A DNA stretch of 35,180 bases from RGIG9379 sp031553005 (lineage in GTDB: Bacteria > Bacteroidota > Bacteroidia > Bacteroidales > Paludibacteraceae), in the NCBI GenBank assembly GCA_031553005.1, contig JAVBMA010000035.1:1-35180 (forward strand), read 5' to 3'. The translations under genes were made by a program, and so were the position numbers. The notes beneath the pieces are model-generated. The model had not been told where the DNA came from, did no database searches, and worked only from the letters and a program-made list of their open reading frames with translations. This document shows, piece by piece, positions 1-7,057 of this stretch (positions are counted from its first letter, which is position 1; each line of letters opens with the position of its first letter).

Positions 1-984
1 AACAGCAACAGCAACAGTAGCACCTACCATCGGGTTGTTACCCATACCAAGAAATCCCATCATTTCTACGTGAGCAGGAACAGATGAAGAGCCGGCAAAT
101 TGAGCATCACCGTGCATACGACCCATAGTGTCCGTCATACCATATGAAGCAGGACCAGCAGCCATGTTGTCCGGGTGAAGAGTACGCCCTGTACCACCAC
201 CAGATGCTACAGAGAAGTATTTTTTACCGTTTTCCAGACATTCTTTTTTGTATGTTCCTGCAACAGGGTGTTGGAAACGGGTCGGGTTGGTTGAGTTACC
301 TGTGATAGATACGTCAACGCCTTCAGAACGCATTACGGCTACGCCTTCGCGAACATCGTCACAACCGTAGCATTTAACTTTGGCACGAAGACCATCTGAG
401 TATGCTTTGGTGTTTACTACGTTCAAGGCTCCTGTAAAGTAATCGAATTGAGTTTGTACATAAGTAAAACCGTTGATACGTGAAATAATCATAGCAGCGT
501 CTTTTCCAAGACCGTTCAAAATAACACGCAATGGTTCTTTACGTACTTTGTTTGCCATTTCAGCAATTTTGATAGCTCCTTCAGCAGCAGCGAAAGATTC
601 GTGCCCTGCCAAAAATGCAAAGCATTTGGTTTCTTCGCGAAGCAAACGGGCAGCTAAGTTACCGTGTCCGATACCTACTTTGCGGTCGTCGGCTACAGAA
701 CCTGCAATACAGAACGCTTGCAAACCTTCACCGATAGCTTCAGCAGCATCGGCAGCGTTTTTAGCGCCTTTTTTAATAGCGATAGCAGCACCTACTACAT
801 ACGCCCATTTTGCGTTTTCGAAACAGATAGGTTGTGTCTCTTCGCAAATTTGGTAAGGGTCAATGCCTTTTGAAATACAGATGTCTTCTGCTTCCGATAT
901 ATCTTTTATGCCATAGCCGTTCAATACTTTTACAATATTTTTCTCACGACGGTCTTGACTTTCGAATTTTATTTCTCTTTTCAT
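1..984 (-). CDS. GGGtGRT family protein (partial, C-terminus outside window)
   Basis: The reverse strand stays open from ATG at 984 to the window edge, 328 codons. The name-giving motif SGGGTGRTLHPDNM is encoded by bases around 180-215, followed by a conserved stretch containing ASYGMTDTMGRMHGD. No signal peptide or membrane segment is visible, so it should be cytosolic. The family has no established biochemical function; it is common in anaerobes and often sits beside a NifU-like Fe-S scaffold gene, as here at 1437-2129. The many Cys residues (for example CYGC and the N-terminal EDICISKG and YQICEET parts) would fit a metal or Fe-S link, but that is inference. The last gene of a minus-strand group, 48 bp after the four-helix-bundle gene. 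Family assignment is confident, function is not. Confidence 0.9.
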   Translation of the reverse strand, partial: MKREIKFESQDRREKNIVKVLNGYGIKDISEAEDICISKGIDPYQICEETQPICFENAKWAYVVGAAIAIKKGAKNAADAAEAIGEGLQAFCIAGSVADDRKVGIGHGNLAARLLREETKCFAFLAGHESFAAAEGAIKIAEMANKVRKEPLRVILNGLGKDAAMIISRINGFTYVQTQFDYFTGALNVVNTKAYSDGLRAKVKCYGCDDVREGVAVMRSEGVDVSITGNSTNPTRFQHPVAGTYKKECLENGKKYFSVASGGGTGRTLHPDNMAAGPASYGMTDTMGRMHGDAQFAGSSSVPAHVEMMGFLGMGNNPMVGATVAVAV

Positions 985-1032
985 GATAATTAATAATTAA
1001 AAATTAATAATGAATAATTAATATGTAAATAA
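985..1032. repeat. AT-rich TAATTAATAATT repeat, left flank of four-helix-bundle gene
   Basis: This 48-bp gap is almost only A and T, built from TAATTAATAATTAA-like units. Its sequence matches the reverse complement of the gap on the other side of the 1033-1398 gene, so the two flank that gene as imperfect inverted repeats. Confidence 0.6.
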
Positions 1033-1398
1033 TTAATTTTCACAATTGTTTTTCAAGCTGGTATTTACGATAGATGTCATAATTTTTATTAATTCAATGC
1101 AATCGTCATAAATACTATTAAACTCTGTTGTTGAAAGATAATCTGTCTCGTGCATTATTTCAAGCCAATATGCTGTTTCATTAGCTTCTTTCAAAGCTAT
1201 TTTCAGTTTAGACCTGAAATCTTTATCGCTTTGTCCGTAAGCCGACTCTCTGATATTGGCTCCAATGCTGGTCCCGCTTCTTAAAATCTGCTTTGACAAT
1301 ACAAATTCTTTCTTTTCTGATTGAAGAAATTGATAAAGCCGAACAATTCTGATTGCAAATATTTTGCTTTTATCAACAATCAGGTTATTGGTTTTCAT
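1033..1398 (-). CDS. Four helix bundle protein (23S rRNA intervening-sequence family)
   Basis: 121 residues, all-helical, with the family core LSKQILRSGTSIGANIRES at about residues 34-52 followed by KDFRSKLKIALKEANETAYW. This is the small four-helix-bundle family first found as ORFs in 23S rRNA intervening sequences; the Avd accessory protein of diversity-generating retroelements is a relative. The length is normal for the family. The biochemical role of chromosomal stand-alone members is not settled; nucleic-acid binding is the usual suggestion. The gene lies between two genes that normally belong together (NifU-like and GGGtGRT), in the same direction, with AT-repeat flanks, so it looks like a cassette inserted into an operon. 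No reverse transcriptase or variable-repeat pair is seen nearby. Confidence 0.88.
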   Translation of the reverse strand: MKTNNLIVDKSKIFAIRIVRLYQFLQSEKKEFVLSKQILRSGTSIGANIRESAYGQSDKDFRSKLKIALKEANETAYWLEIMHETDYLSTTEFNSIYDDCIELIKIMTSIVNTSLKNNCEN

Positions 1399-1436
1399 TT
1401 TCTCTAAATTGTGAATTGTTAATTATTAATTATTAA
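1399..1436. repeat. AT-rich TTAATTATTAATTATTAATT repeat, right flank of four-helix-bundle gene
   Basis: This 38-bp gap ends in tandem TTAATTA units that run up to the stop codon of the NifU-like gene. Its reverse complement resembles the 985-1032 gap, giving an inverted-repeat frame around the 1033-1398 gene. Confidence 0.6.
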
Positions 1437-2129
1437 TTAATCGTGACGTGGGTCAATATATTTAGCTGCTTCTTTGAAACGTCCATAAGTGCTGGTTGCT
1501 TTTTTTAGCGCTTCATTAGCATCTGTTCCTTTTTTAACGTCATCCATGAATTTTCCTAAGTGGATAAATTCGTATCCGATTACTTCGCCATCGGCATCCA
1601 ATGCCATACGGGTACAGTAACCTTCTGCCATTTCAAGGTAACGAGGACCTTTAGCCAATGTTCCGAACATAGTACCTACTTGCGAGCGAAGACCTTTTCC
1701 TAAGTCTTCCAAACCTGCACCGACTGGTAGTCCACCTTCGGAGAAAGCTGATTGTGTACGTCCGTAAGCAATTTGAAGGAACAACTCGCGCATAGCTGTA
1801 TTAATAGCATCGCAAACCAAGTCGGTGTTCAACGCTTCAAGGATTGTTTTTCCCGGAAGAATTTCTGAAGCCATAGCAGCAGAGTGAGTCATACCTGAGC
1901 ATCCTACTGTTTCTACCAATGCTTCCTGAATGATACCGTCTTTTACGTTTAATGTTAATTTACAAGTACCTTGTTGAGGAGCACACCAACCGATACCGTG
2001 AGTCAAACCAGAAATGTCTTTCACTTCTTTTGCTCTTACCCATTTCCCTTCTTCAGGTATAGGTGCAGAAGCATGATTTGCTCCTTTTTTTACAACACAC
2101 ATGTGTTCTACTTCATGAGAATAAATCAT
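1437..2129 (-). CDS. NifU-like iron-sulfur cluster assembly scaffold protein
   Basis: 230 residues from ATG at 2129. It matches the NifU N-terminal/IscU fold group found next to GGGtGRT genes: GIGWCAPQQGTC at about 48-59, then VETVGCSGMTHSAAMASEI, which carry the conserved Cys residues expected to hold a transient Fe-S cluster. A further Cys lies in EGYCTRMAL. The upstream in-frame extension to 2240 is a low-complexity, Phe-rich translation of an AT-rich spacer, so the start at MIYSHEVEH is preferred; no clear Shine-Dalgarno is present. First gene of the group that continues with the four-helix-bundle gene (38 bp gap) and the GGGtGRT gene. A role in Fe-S delivery to or with the GGGtGRT protein is inferred from pairing only. 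Confidence 0.82.
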   Translation of the reverse strand: MIYSHEVEHMCVVKKGANHASAPIPEEGKWVRAKEVKDISGLTHGIGWCAPQQGTCKLTLNVKDGIIQEALVETVGCSGMTHSAAMASEILPGKTILEALNTDLVCDAINTAMRELFLQIAYGRTQSAFSEGGLPVGAGLEDLGKGLRSQVGTMFGTLAKGPRYLEMAEGYCTRMALDADGEVIGYEFIHLGKFMDDVKKGTDANEALKKATSTYGRFKEAAKYIDPRHD

Positions 2130-2288
2130 AATAGTTTTTTTTGATAATGAAAATATAGTGTTAATCTGATAAAATCGAAATTGAAAAATGCGTACAAAAG
2201 AAATGAAAAAAAATCTTTTTTCAAAAAAATATATAAGCATTCCTTTCTCCTAAATAGCGGGTAATCAGAATATCTTTTGTTCAAAAAA

Positions 2289-4139
2289 TTACTCGACATA
2301 AAAGGATGAAATCTGGTTAAGTACTTTATCGTACAGTTCCGAATTAAAGTCTGCCGTATGCAGCTCATTCAGGTTTTTATCCAGAATTTCGTATTTCCCG
2401 TCGTAATATATGTTAGTAATTGTTTCTGATGTATCAATTATCCCGAAAGCGATATAGCTATCGACTAAAAGAAATTCTCGTTTAGTTGTATCGAACAATG
2501 ATTTTCCTATGGTATAATCGCTTACCGGATTTTGTACAGAAAAGACATCCTGCATCAGGGTAGGGGCTACATCATAATGAGCCGTCCAGTGATTGTAAAC
2601 CTGCGGTTCTCTTTCTTTGGAATAATAGATGAGAGGCGTCCGGATTTGAGCATTAGAAAAGTTTCCGTTATGCCCCCAAAAATTTTTCTTGTTATCGTCA
2701 AACTCCTGTCCATGATCGCCGGTTATGATAATTATCGTATTGTCAAGTAAACCTTCGGATTCCATTTCTGTTATTAATTCTCCAAAAATATTGTCCAGAT
2801 ACCTTACCATATTTTTGTAGAGATTGAAAAATTGAGTGGGATCCACATCTTTACCTAATGACTCATATTTAGGATAAGTCCATGTTGGAGTAAATGCGGG
2901 TTTGTATCCGTCGGGCATAATCATGCTGTGCAACGAATCGAAAAATAAAAAGGAAAAAAACGGCATGGAAGATTCGTTCCTGCTTTTCAAAAATGATAAA
3001 AAGTTATTAGCTAGCGTTCTGTCCCGTTGCCATGCATTGATGCCTTTTGATGCCGAGCATTGGTCTGCAACAGCTACAAAAACATTCTTATCCAATGTCG
3101 GATTCCGGAGAGAGGCGCTTGGGAATAATTTTATATCATAATTGTTTTTTTGTAATTCTTCAATCATTACAGGAGATACTTGTTTTTTACAAAAATCGTC
3201 CCAATACATTCCCGGCAGTCCGAAAAAGAGAGAGAAAACACCCGTCCGGGTTCCGTTGCTACCACTTGAATGATGGGTAAACAATGAGCTTTTTTGGGCG
3301 AATTTGTATAAGTTAGGCGATATGATACTATCCAGAGTCTGGTAATGCCAAGAGTCCAGAGCTATTATTACTATATTTTTGCCTGTTGCCGAACTCCTCA
3401 ATGTTTCCTTTGGGTAAGCATATTTTTTGTTGCTGAAATCGGATGTAATCACATCTTCTTCCGTTTCTATTCCGACAGCACACAATAGCTTATTTGCATT
3501 TAACGGCGTGCAAAGCGGAAAATATTTATCCACTCCTGTTATTGCCCTGTTTCCTGTCGCTTCTCCCCATGCATGGGTAACTTGGGTGATTAATCCGAAA
3601 ACAAGAAGCAAACCGCAAATGGTATATAGGTATAGCATGCGGGTTTTACTTGTAATCCAATAAGCAAAACGGAAAATATAAACCTCTGCAAATACCAATA
3701 ATGCTAAAAGTACAAAAGCTAACAGGTATTGTACGAAAGCCATTTCGAAAACCTGAGAAGCATCGGGTCCTAAAAGCTGGTCTATAACAAATTTATTTAT
3801 ATGGAATCGGTATAGGGAAAATACGTATGAATCAATCAATAAAACAAGTAGCAGAATGGTAACTCCTGCTATAGCGCAGTTCATACTTGTCCGCCTGTTT
3901 TTGGTCAGAATGGTAATTGGAATATATATAAAGAAAAAAGGTATAAAACTCAGAAAAAAGAAATGGCTGATAATCAGAGAAAAAAGGTAAAACTTATTGG
4001 CTGAAAGCAAAGTGTCGGGAACCAATGATAAATAACGGAGTGAGATCAGGAGAATAAAAACAGCATTAAACAGAAAAAACCACGTTCCTGCTTTTAGCAG
4101 GGTTCTCCGACTTACTTCGTTTTCTCGCGATTTTGGCAT
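2289..4139 (-). CDS. YejM/PbgA-like inner-membrane sulfatase-fold protein (DUF3413 + alkaline-phosphatase superfamily)
   Basis: 616 residues. Five hydrophobic helices span about residues 18-190, with a YejM-type N-terminal domain (GTWFFLFNAVF near 18-28, LYRFHINKFVIDQLLGP near 109-125). The periplasmic sulfatase-fold domain starts at about 254 (NIVIIALDSW, D262), with a Thr-rich nucleophile region SGSNGTRTGVF (292-302), a GDH metal-site motif (ITGDHGQEF, 472-480) and GHNG (489-492). E. coli YejM/PbgA (LapC) is a cardiolipin/LPS-binding regulator of LPS synthesis and is of similar size (586 residues). ATG at 4139 is chosen over 4247 because it aligns with the YejM N-terminus and because a good promoter -7 element (4224-4231) lies inside the longer frame. 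Whether it is catalytic (phosphoryl transferase) or regulatory is open; the metal site looks intact. Confidence 0.82.
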   Translation of the reverse strand: MPKSRENEVSRRTLLKAGTWFFLFNAVFILLISLRYLSLVPDTLLSANKFYLFSLIISHFFFLSFIPFFFIYIPITILTKNRRTSMNCAIAGVTILLLVLLIDSYVFSLYRFHINKFVIDQLLGPDASQVFEMAFVQYLLAFVLLALLVFAEVYIFRFAYWITSKTRMLYLYTICGLLLVFGLITQVTHAWGEATGNRAITGVDKYFPLCTPLNANKLLCAVGIETEEDVITSDFSNKKYAYPKETLRSSATGKNIVIIALDSWHYQTLDSIISPNLYKFAQKSSLFTHHSSGSNGTRTGVFSLFFGLPGMYWDDFCKKQVSPVMIEELQKNNYDIKLFPSASLRNPTLDKNVFVAVADQCSASKGINAWQRDRTLANNFLSFLKSRNESSMPFFSFLFFDSLHSMIMPDGYKPAFTPTWTYPKYESLGKDVDPTQFFNLYKNMVRYLDNIFGELITEMESEGLLDNTIIIITGDHGQEFDDNKKNFWGHNGNFSNAQIRTPLIYYSKEREPQVYNHWTAHYDVAPTLMQDVFSVQNPVSDYTIGKSLFDTTKREFLLVDSYIAFGIIDTSETITNIYYDGKYEILDKNLNELHTADFNSELYDKVLNQISSFYVE

Positions 4140-4223
4140 ATTGATTTCTCGATTACAAATTACAGAGAATGAATAAAACAGCCTTACAAATACTCTTTGT
4201 AGGGTCATACTACTTTCAGAATG

Positions 4224-4231
4224 CAAAGATA
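4224..4231 (-). promoter_or_regulatory. Bacteroidota-type promoter -7 box for the YejM-like gene
   Basis: On the minus strand this reads TATCTTTG, an exact match to the Bacteroidota -7 consensus TAnnTTTG. It is 85 bp upstream of the chosen start at 4139 and inside the longer possible reading frame, so it argues for the shorter protein. No well-spaced TTTG -33 box is seen. Confidence 0.55.
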
Positions 4232-4319
4232 ATAAAAAGAGAAACAAAAAGGGAGGATTTCGGGTAAGTAATATCTAAAAAAGAACCTGATAATATTGAT
4301 AATGTGCTCTGAGGTTTAT

Positions 4320-4366
4320 TTAAAAGCAAAGACACAAAAGTATTTTCTAAATGCTTTTGTGTCTTT
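4320..4366 (-). terminator. Rho-independent terminator after the DUF2490 gene
   Basis: Stem of 18 bp (4328-4345 with 4349-4366, one G-U pair) and a 3-nt loop; on the minus strand the stem is followed by GCTTTTAA. It lies 60 bp past the stop of the DUF2490 gene and separates the polyphosphate-type cluster from the YejM-like gene, which has its own promoter. Confidence 0.8.
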
Positions 4367-4425
4367 ATGTTTTCATGTTGAAAACTGTATTTTTTGATCT
4401 TATTTATAGGTAGCGTACCATTGGC

Positions 4426-5124
4426 TTAGAAACTATAACCATAAAATAATCCTATGGAAACTTTACTTTTAGGATCTTTTATGTTGATTTCTTCATCATA
4501 ACGGCAGCTAAGTTCCAACGAATTTTTCTTGTCGAATTCATATTTCAATCCGGCCTCATATCTCATAGCATCAATTATGTTGCCTTTGTAGTAATTGGTC
4601 GGATAGAATATTTCGCAGGAAACAAATGGAGACAGGGCTATTTTAGGTACTTTATAGGAAACATTCAGCCTGTTTCTCCAATAGCTCCTAGGATTCCATT
4701 TGTATCTTTTTTCAGATTCGTCTAAATAGGTGATTTGATAGCGGCTTCTTAGCCCGAAGGTAAAACGGGCAAGGTCATACTTAACAACTACTTGTCCGTT
4801 AAAACGGTGTCTAAGGTTATAATATTCCTCAACATCCTGCCAATCGGCGATCAGGGTATAACCTACGCCTATCTTCATGATTTTGCGGATTAATGTATAG
4901 GATGCATCTACGCTTGTCATAAAGCGGTCTACCTCTGACACATTGTTTTTAGTCCTGAACTCTTCTCCTAAACCGATTTCAAATTTTTTTCCAAATTTTT
5001 TGGAAATGTCTACTCCTAGGTTTGTCCCAAAATCAGTTTCATTTTGAGCATAAAGAGCTGGTTGAGACAGAAGACTCAAGATTGTTAATATTAGCCACCA
5101 TTTTTTGTTATTTTTTCTACTCAT
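4426..5124 (-). CDS. DUF2490 family outer-membrane beta-barrel protein
   Basis: 232 residues from ATG at 5124. A Lys-rich N-terminus and hydrophobic segment (WWLILTILSLLSQPALYAQ) form a signal peptide cut after about residue 27. The rest alternates short amphipathic strands (for example KFEIGLGEEF, RFTFGLRSRYQ, NSLELSCRYDEE) and ends in an aromatic residue, SIGLFYGYSF, as outer-membrane barrels do. This matches DUF2490, a family of unknown function in Bacteroidota and Proteobacteria. The start overlaps the end of the DUF4956 gene by 8 bp, so the two are translationally coupled; a start at 5154 is possible but would place ten extra residues before the signal peptide. Last gene of the cluster. 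Inferred role: outer-membrane part of the polyphosphate-related system. Confidence 0.82.
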   Translation of the reverse strand: MSRKNNKKWWLILTILSLLSQPALYAQNETDFGTNLGVDISKKFGKKFEIGLGEEFRTKNNVSEVDRFMTSVDASYTLIRKIMKIGVGYTLIADWQDVEEYYNLRHRFNGQVVVKYDLARFTFGLRSRYQITYLDESEKRYKWNPRSYWRNRLNVSYKVPKIALSPFVSCEIFYPTNYYKGNIIDAMRYEAGLKYEFDKKNSLELSCRYDEEINIKDPKSKVSIGLFYGYSF

Positions 5125-5797
5125 TAAACTGGCTTCTTTTGGTAATTTGGTCAACTGTATTTACTGCATCATTTTCTGCCCGGTAATATACTTTTACAAA
5201 AGCAGTATCTTTCAGAAAATCGATATGTCCAACTTCAACTTTTATTACATTTAATCCGGTTCTTTTCTTTATGTCGGCGATAAGTTCTGCTTCTTTTTCC
5301 GGTTTGATCAGGTTTATTTTTTCATATACAATTAATTTACAAGACATGTGTCTCATAAAACGGCGGCTTTCCATAAACCATGTCAGCAGGATAAATAAAC
5401 CATTGGTTACCAGCAATTCGGTAAGGCTTACATTCCCTGCCAAACTATTTATTACAGATATACCGATAATCAAAAACAAATAGGTCATTTCGCGGATAGG
5501 AACGGTCTCTGTTCGATAACGGATAATCCCGAAAACGGCGAACAAACCTAAAGCCAATCCTATTTGCAGCTTTTGACTGCCTAATAAAAATATTAATAGG
5601 AAAACCGTGGTACTGATCAGAATAAAAGTGAATACATAGTCTCTTCTTTTGGATTTACTGTAATACAACCATCCGATAATAGTTCCGGTTACAGCCAAAT
5701 TTAAGAGAAAACGTATAAGTAATTCGAAAAGTCCGTCGGTGTTAATTAACTGTATCCCCAAAAATTCCACTTCACTCAGGTGTGTTAATAATGTCAT
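5117..5797 (-). CDS. DUF4956 membrane protein, partner of the VTC polymerase
   Basis: 226 residues with about four membrane helices (near 24-46, 53-72, 76-90 and 97-140) and a soluble C-terminal domain with ferredoxin-like character (IKKRTGLNVIKVEVGHIDFL). The loop RYRTETVPIREMTYLF after the third helix is the recognisable core of DUF4956. Members of this family are very often encoded next to VTC-type polyphosphate polymerases; here the start overlaps the VTC gene by 26 bp. A role as the membrane anchor or channel for the polymer is a reasonable inference, not shown. The only good ATG is at 5797. Confidence 0.87.
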   Translation of the reverse strand: MTLLTHLSEVEFLGIQLINTDGLFELLIRFLLNLAVTGTIIGWLYYSKSKRRDYVFTFILISTTVFLLIFLLGSQKLQIGLALGLFAVFGIIRYRTETVPIREMTYLFLIIGISVINSLAGNVSLTELLVTNGLFILLTWFMESRRFMRHMSCKLIVYEKINLIKPEKEAELIADIKKRTGLNVIKVEVGHIDFLKDTAFVKVYYRAENDAVNTVDQITKRSQFNE

Positions 5798-6560
5798 GAT
5801 TTAATAGTTTATGAATATGAATAATTTTTCTTTTAAAGTTATTTGCTTTCAGGTTGGCGTCGCTTAAAACCATCCCTAAGCAATATTTACTGATGCTGGA
5901 TTTTTTGATCCGCAATTCGGCAAGGTACTCCTTAATCGGAGAGTAAGAATCGCCTTCCTGTTTTACTTCAATGATACAAAGATCAGGCAATTGCCCCTCT
6001 ATTCCGGTAATACAATTGGAAAACTTCATATCAATGTCGATCGTCAGCCGTTCTGTTTTTCCCTTATTTACCAGTGTGATTCTAAAATAATTGTTTTTTA
6101 ACCGTTGATTTAATCGATCAGCCGGGTAATTTGATTTTTTGTTGAGAAATTCAATGGCTTCTATTTTATCCAATATCTCTTCATCATCTACCGGAATTCT
6201 GATTTTGGTAGTTCGCCCTTTATTGTTCTTATCTTTTACTTCCAAAAAGCGTTGATCGGATTCAACGTATTCTCGGACACGGATTTTCTGCCGGTTTAAT
6301 TTCTTATTGTGATGAATAACAAACATTTCTGCCTCCGGAGTGTCAAAATAAACCGTACGGTAAAATGCCCGGCGCAACCCGTCTATCTCTTGTGCAAAAT
6401 AGTCTTTCTTGGCATTTTCTAATAGGGTTGGCAACTGATTAACATGAACCATATATTTGGTATCTATGCGATTCATCAGTTTTATGCCGCTCATTTCAGC
6501 TAATGTAATCGGTTCGAATGCAGCAAGAGCTGCGTCTATCTCGCTTATTATTTCTCCCAT
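5772..6560 (-). CDS. VTC domain (CYTH-fold) polyphosphate polymerase
   Basis: 262 residues, soluble, covering a complete VTC/CYTH tunnel fold. Visible active-site-type residues are R31 and K35 (NRIDTKY), R68 (YRTVYFDT), K92/R94/R96 (KIRVREY), K109 with R116/K119/R121 (FLEVKDK and GRTTKIR), acidic E198 (IIEVKQE), and K225 (SISKYCLG). In yeast Vtc4 this domain makes polyphosphate from ATP with a divalent metal held by acidic residues and a basic tunnel. No membrane segment, so membrane placement would come from the DUF4956 protein encoded immediately downstream with a 26-bp overlap. Only 4 bp separate it from the upstream 6565-6966 gene. The family call is secure; activity as polyphosphate polymerase is inferred from the conserved basic residues. 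Confidence 0.9.
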   Translation of the reverse strand: MGEIISEIDAALAAFEPITLAEMSGIKLMNRIDTKYMVHVNQLPTLLENAKKDYFAQEIDGLRRAFYRTVYFDTPEAEMFVIHHNKKLNRQKIRVREYVESDQRFLEVKDKNNKGRTTKIRIPVDDEEILDKIEAIEFLNKKSNYPADRLNQRLKNNYFRITLVNKGKTERLTIDIDMKFSNCITGIEGQLPDLCIIEVKQEGDSYSPIKEYLAELRIKKSSISKYCLGMVLSDANLKANNFKRKIIHIHKLLNHDIINTPE

Positions 6561-6564
6561 TTTG

Positions 6565-6966
6565 TTACTCCAGAATGTATTCGAATTCTTTCGTGCTTTT
6601 CAGTTTTCCGTTTGGTAAATAGTTGGACTGTGATTTCTTTTTCCCGTTTTCAAAGTATTCGAAAGTCGAGCTCTTTTCCAATTTATTATACTTGTCGTAT
6701 TGAGATTCTTTAATACATTTACCCGCTTCGTTGTATTCGAAGGTAGTACGTCTTTTCTGGTCTCCGACATTATCATATTCTATATGCTCTATCTTGTTCC
6801 CTTTTTCATCATAATGGGTTATTTCGTCGAGGCTTTTCTTTTTACCTTCCATTTTCCATTCTTTAACGGTCTTTATCCTTTTACCGTCTATTTTTTTCTG
6901 AGCCGAAGCGGGGAGGAAAAAAATCAATAAGAATGAGATAATGCAAATATTTATTTTACTGTTCAT
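6565..6966 (-). CDS. Secreted YD/MORN-like repeat protein
   Basis: 133 residues. Signal peptide about 1-22 (ICIISFLLIFFLPASAQ). The mature part has about four repeats of some 20-23 residues with an [F/H]-[E/Y]-Y-[D/N/F]-E-x-G-K pattern (HYDEKGNKI, FEYNEAGKCI, FEYFENGKKK, then FEYILE), similar to YD/RHS repeats and to YwqK-type MORN repeat proteins. It is Lys- and Glu-rich. Its function is unknown; a basic periplasmic repeat protein made with a polyphosphate polymerase could bind an anionic polymer, but that is speculation. It is 4 bp upstream of the VTC gene. The 91-bp gap before it contains an inverted repeat (7001-7023) and no clear promoter. Confidence 0.7.
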   Translation of the reverse strand: MNSKINICIISFLLIFFLPASAQKKIDGKRIKTVKEWKMEGKKKSLDEITHYDEKGNKIEHIEYDNVGDQKRRTTFEYNEAGKCIKESQYDKYNKLEKSSTFEYFENGKKKSQSNYLPNGKLKSTKEFEYILE

Positions 6967-7000
6967 ATGTTAAATAGTTACAAGTTATTAGTAAATAGAA

Positions 7001-7023
7001 TTTATTGAGTTTAAATCAATAAA
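7001..7023. repeat. Short inverted repeat between lipoprotein and YD-repeat genes
   Basis: An 8-bp perfect stem (7001-7008 with 7016-7023) with a 7-nt loop. It lacks a strong U-tract on the minus strand, so it is at most a weak terminator or a processing site between 7058-7858 and the rest of the cluster. Confidence 0.4.
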
Positions 7024-7057
7024 GACATTTCATTTTAATACAAAAATCAGAATGATT

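Noticed and set aside
473..873. Open frames on the plus strand inside the GGGtGRT gene
   Set aside because: They lie antisense to a clearly conserved coding region and have Ser/Ala/Thr-rich translations without family resemblance.
1033..1398. Diversity-generating retroelement, because the protein is Avd-related
   Set aside because: No reverse transcriptase, template repeat or variable-repeat target gene is in the window.
1399..1440. CRISPR-like or satellite repeat array
   Set aside because: The TTAATTA units are contiguous, only a few copies, with no spacers; it is a simple AT-rich repeat.
2130..2240. N-terminal extension of the NifU-like protein
   Set aside because: Phe/Ile-rich translation of an AT-rich spacer with no match to the family; the start at 2129 gives the normal N-terminus.
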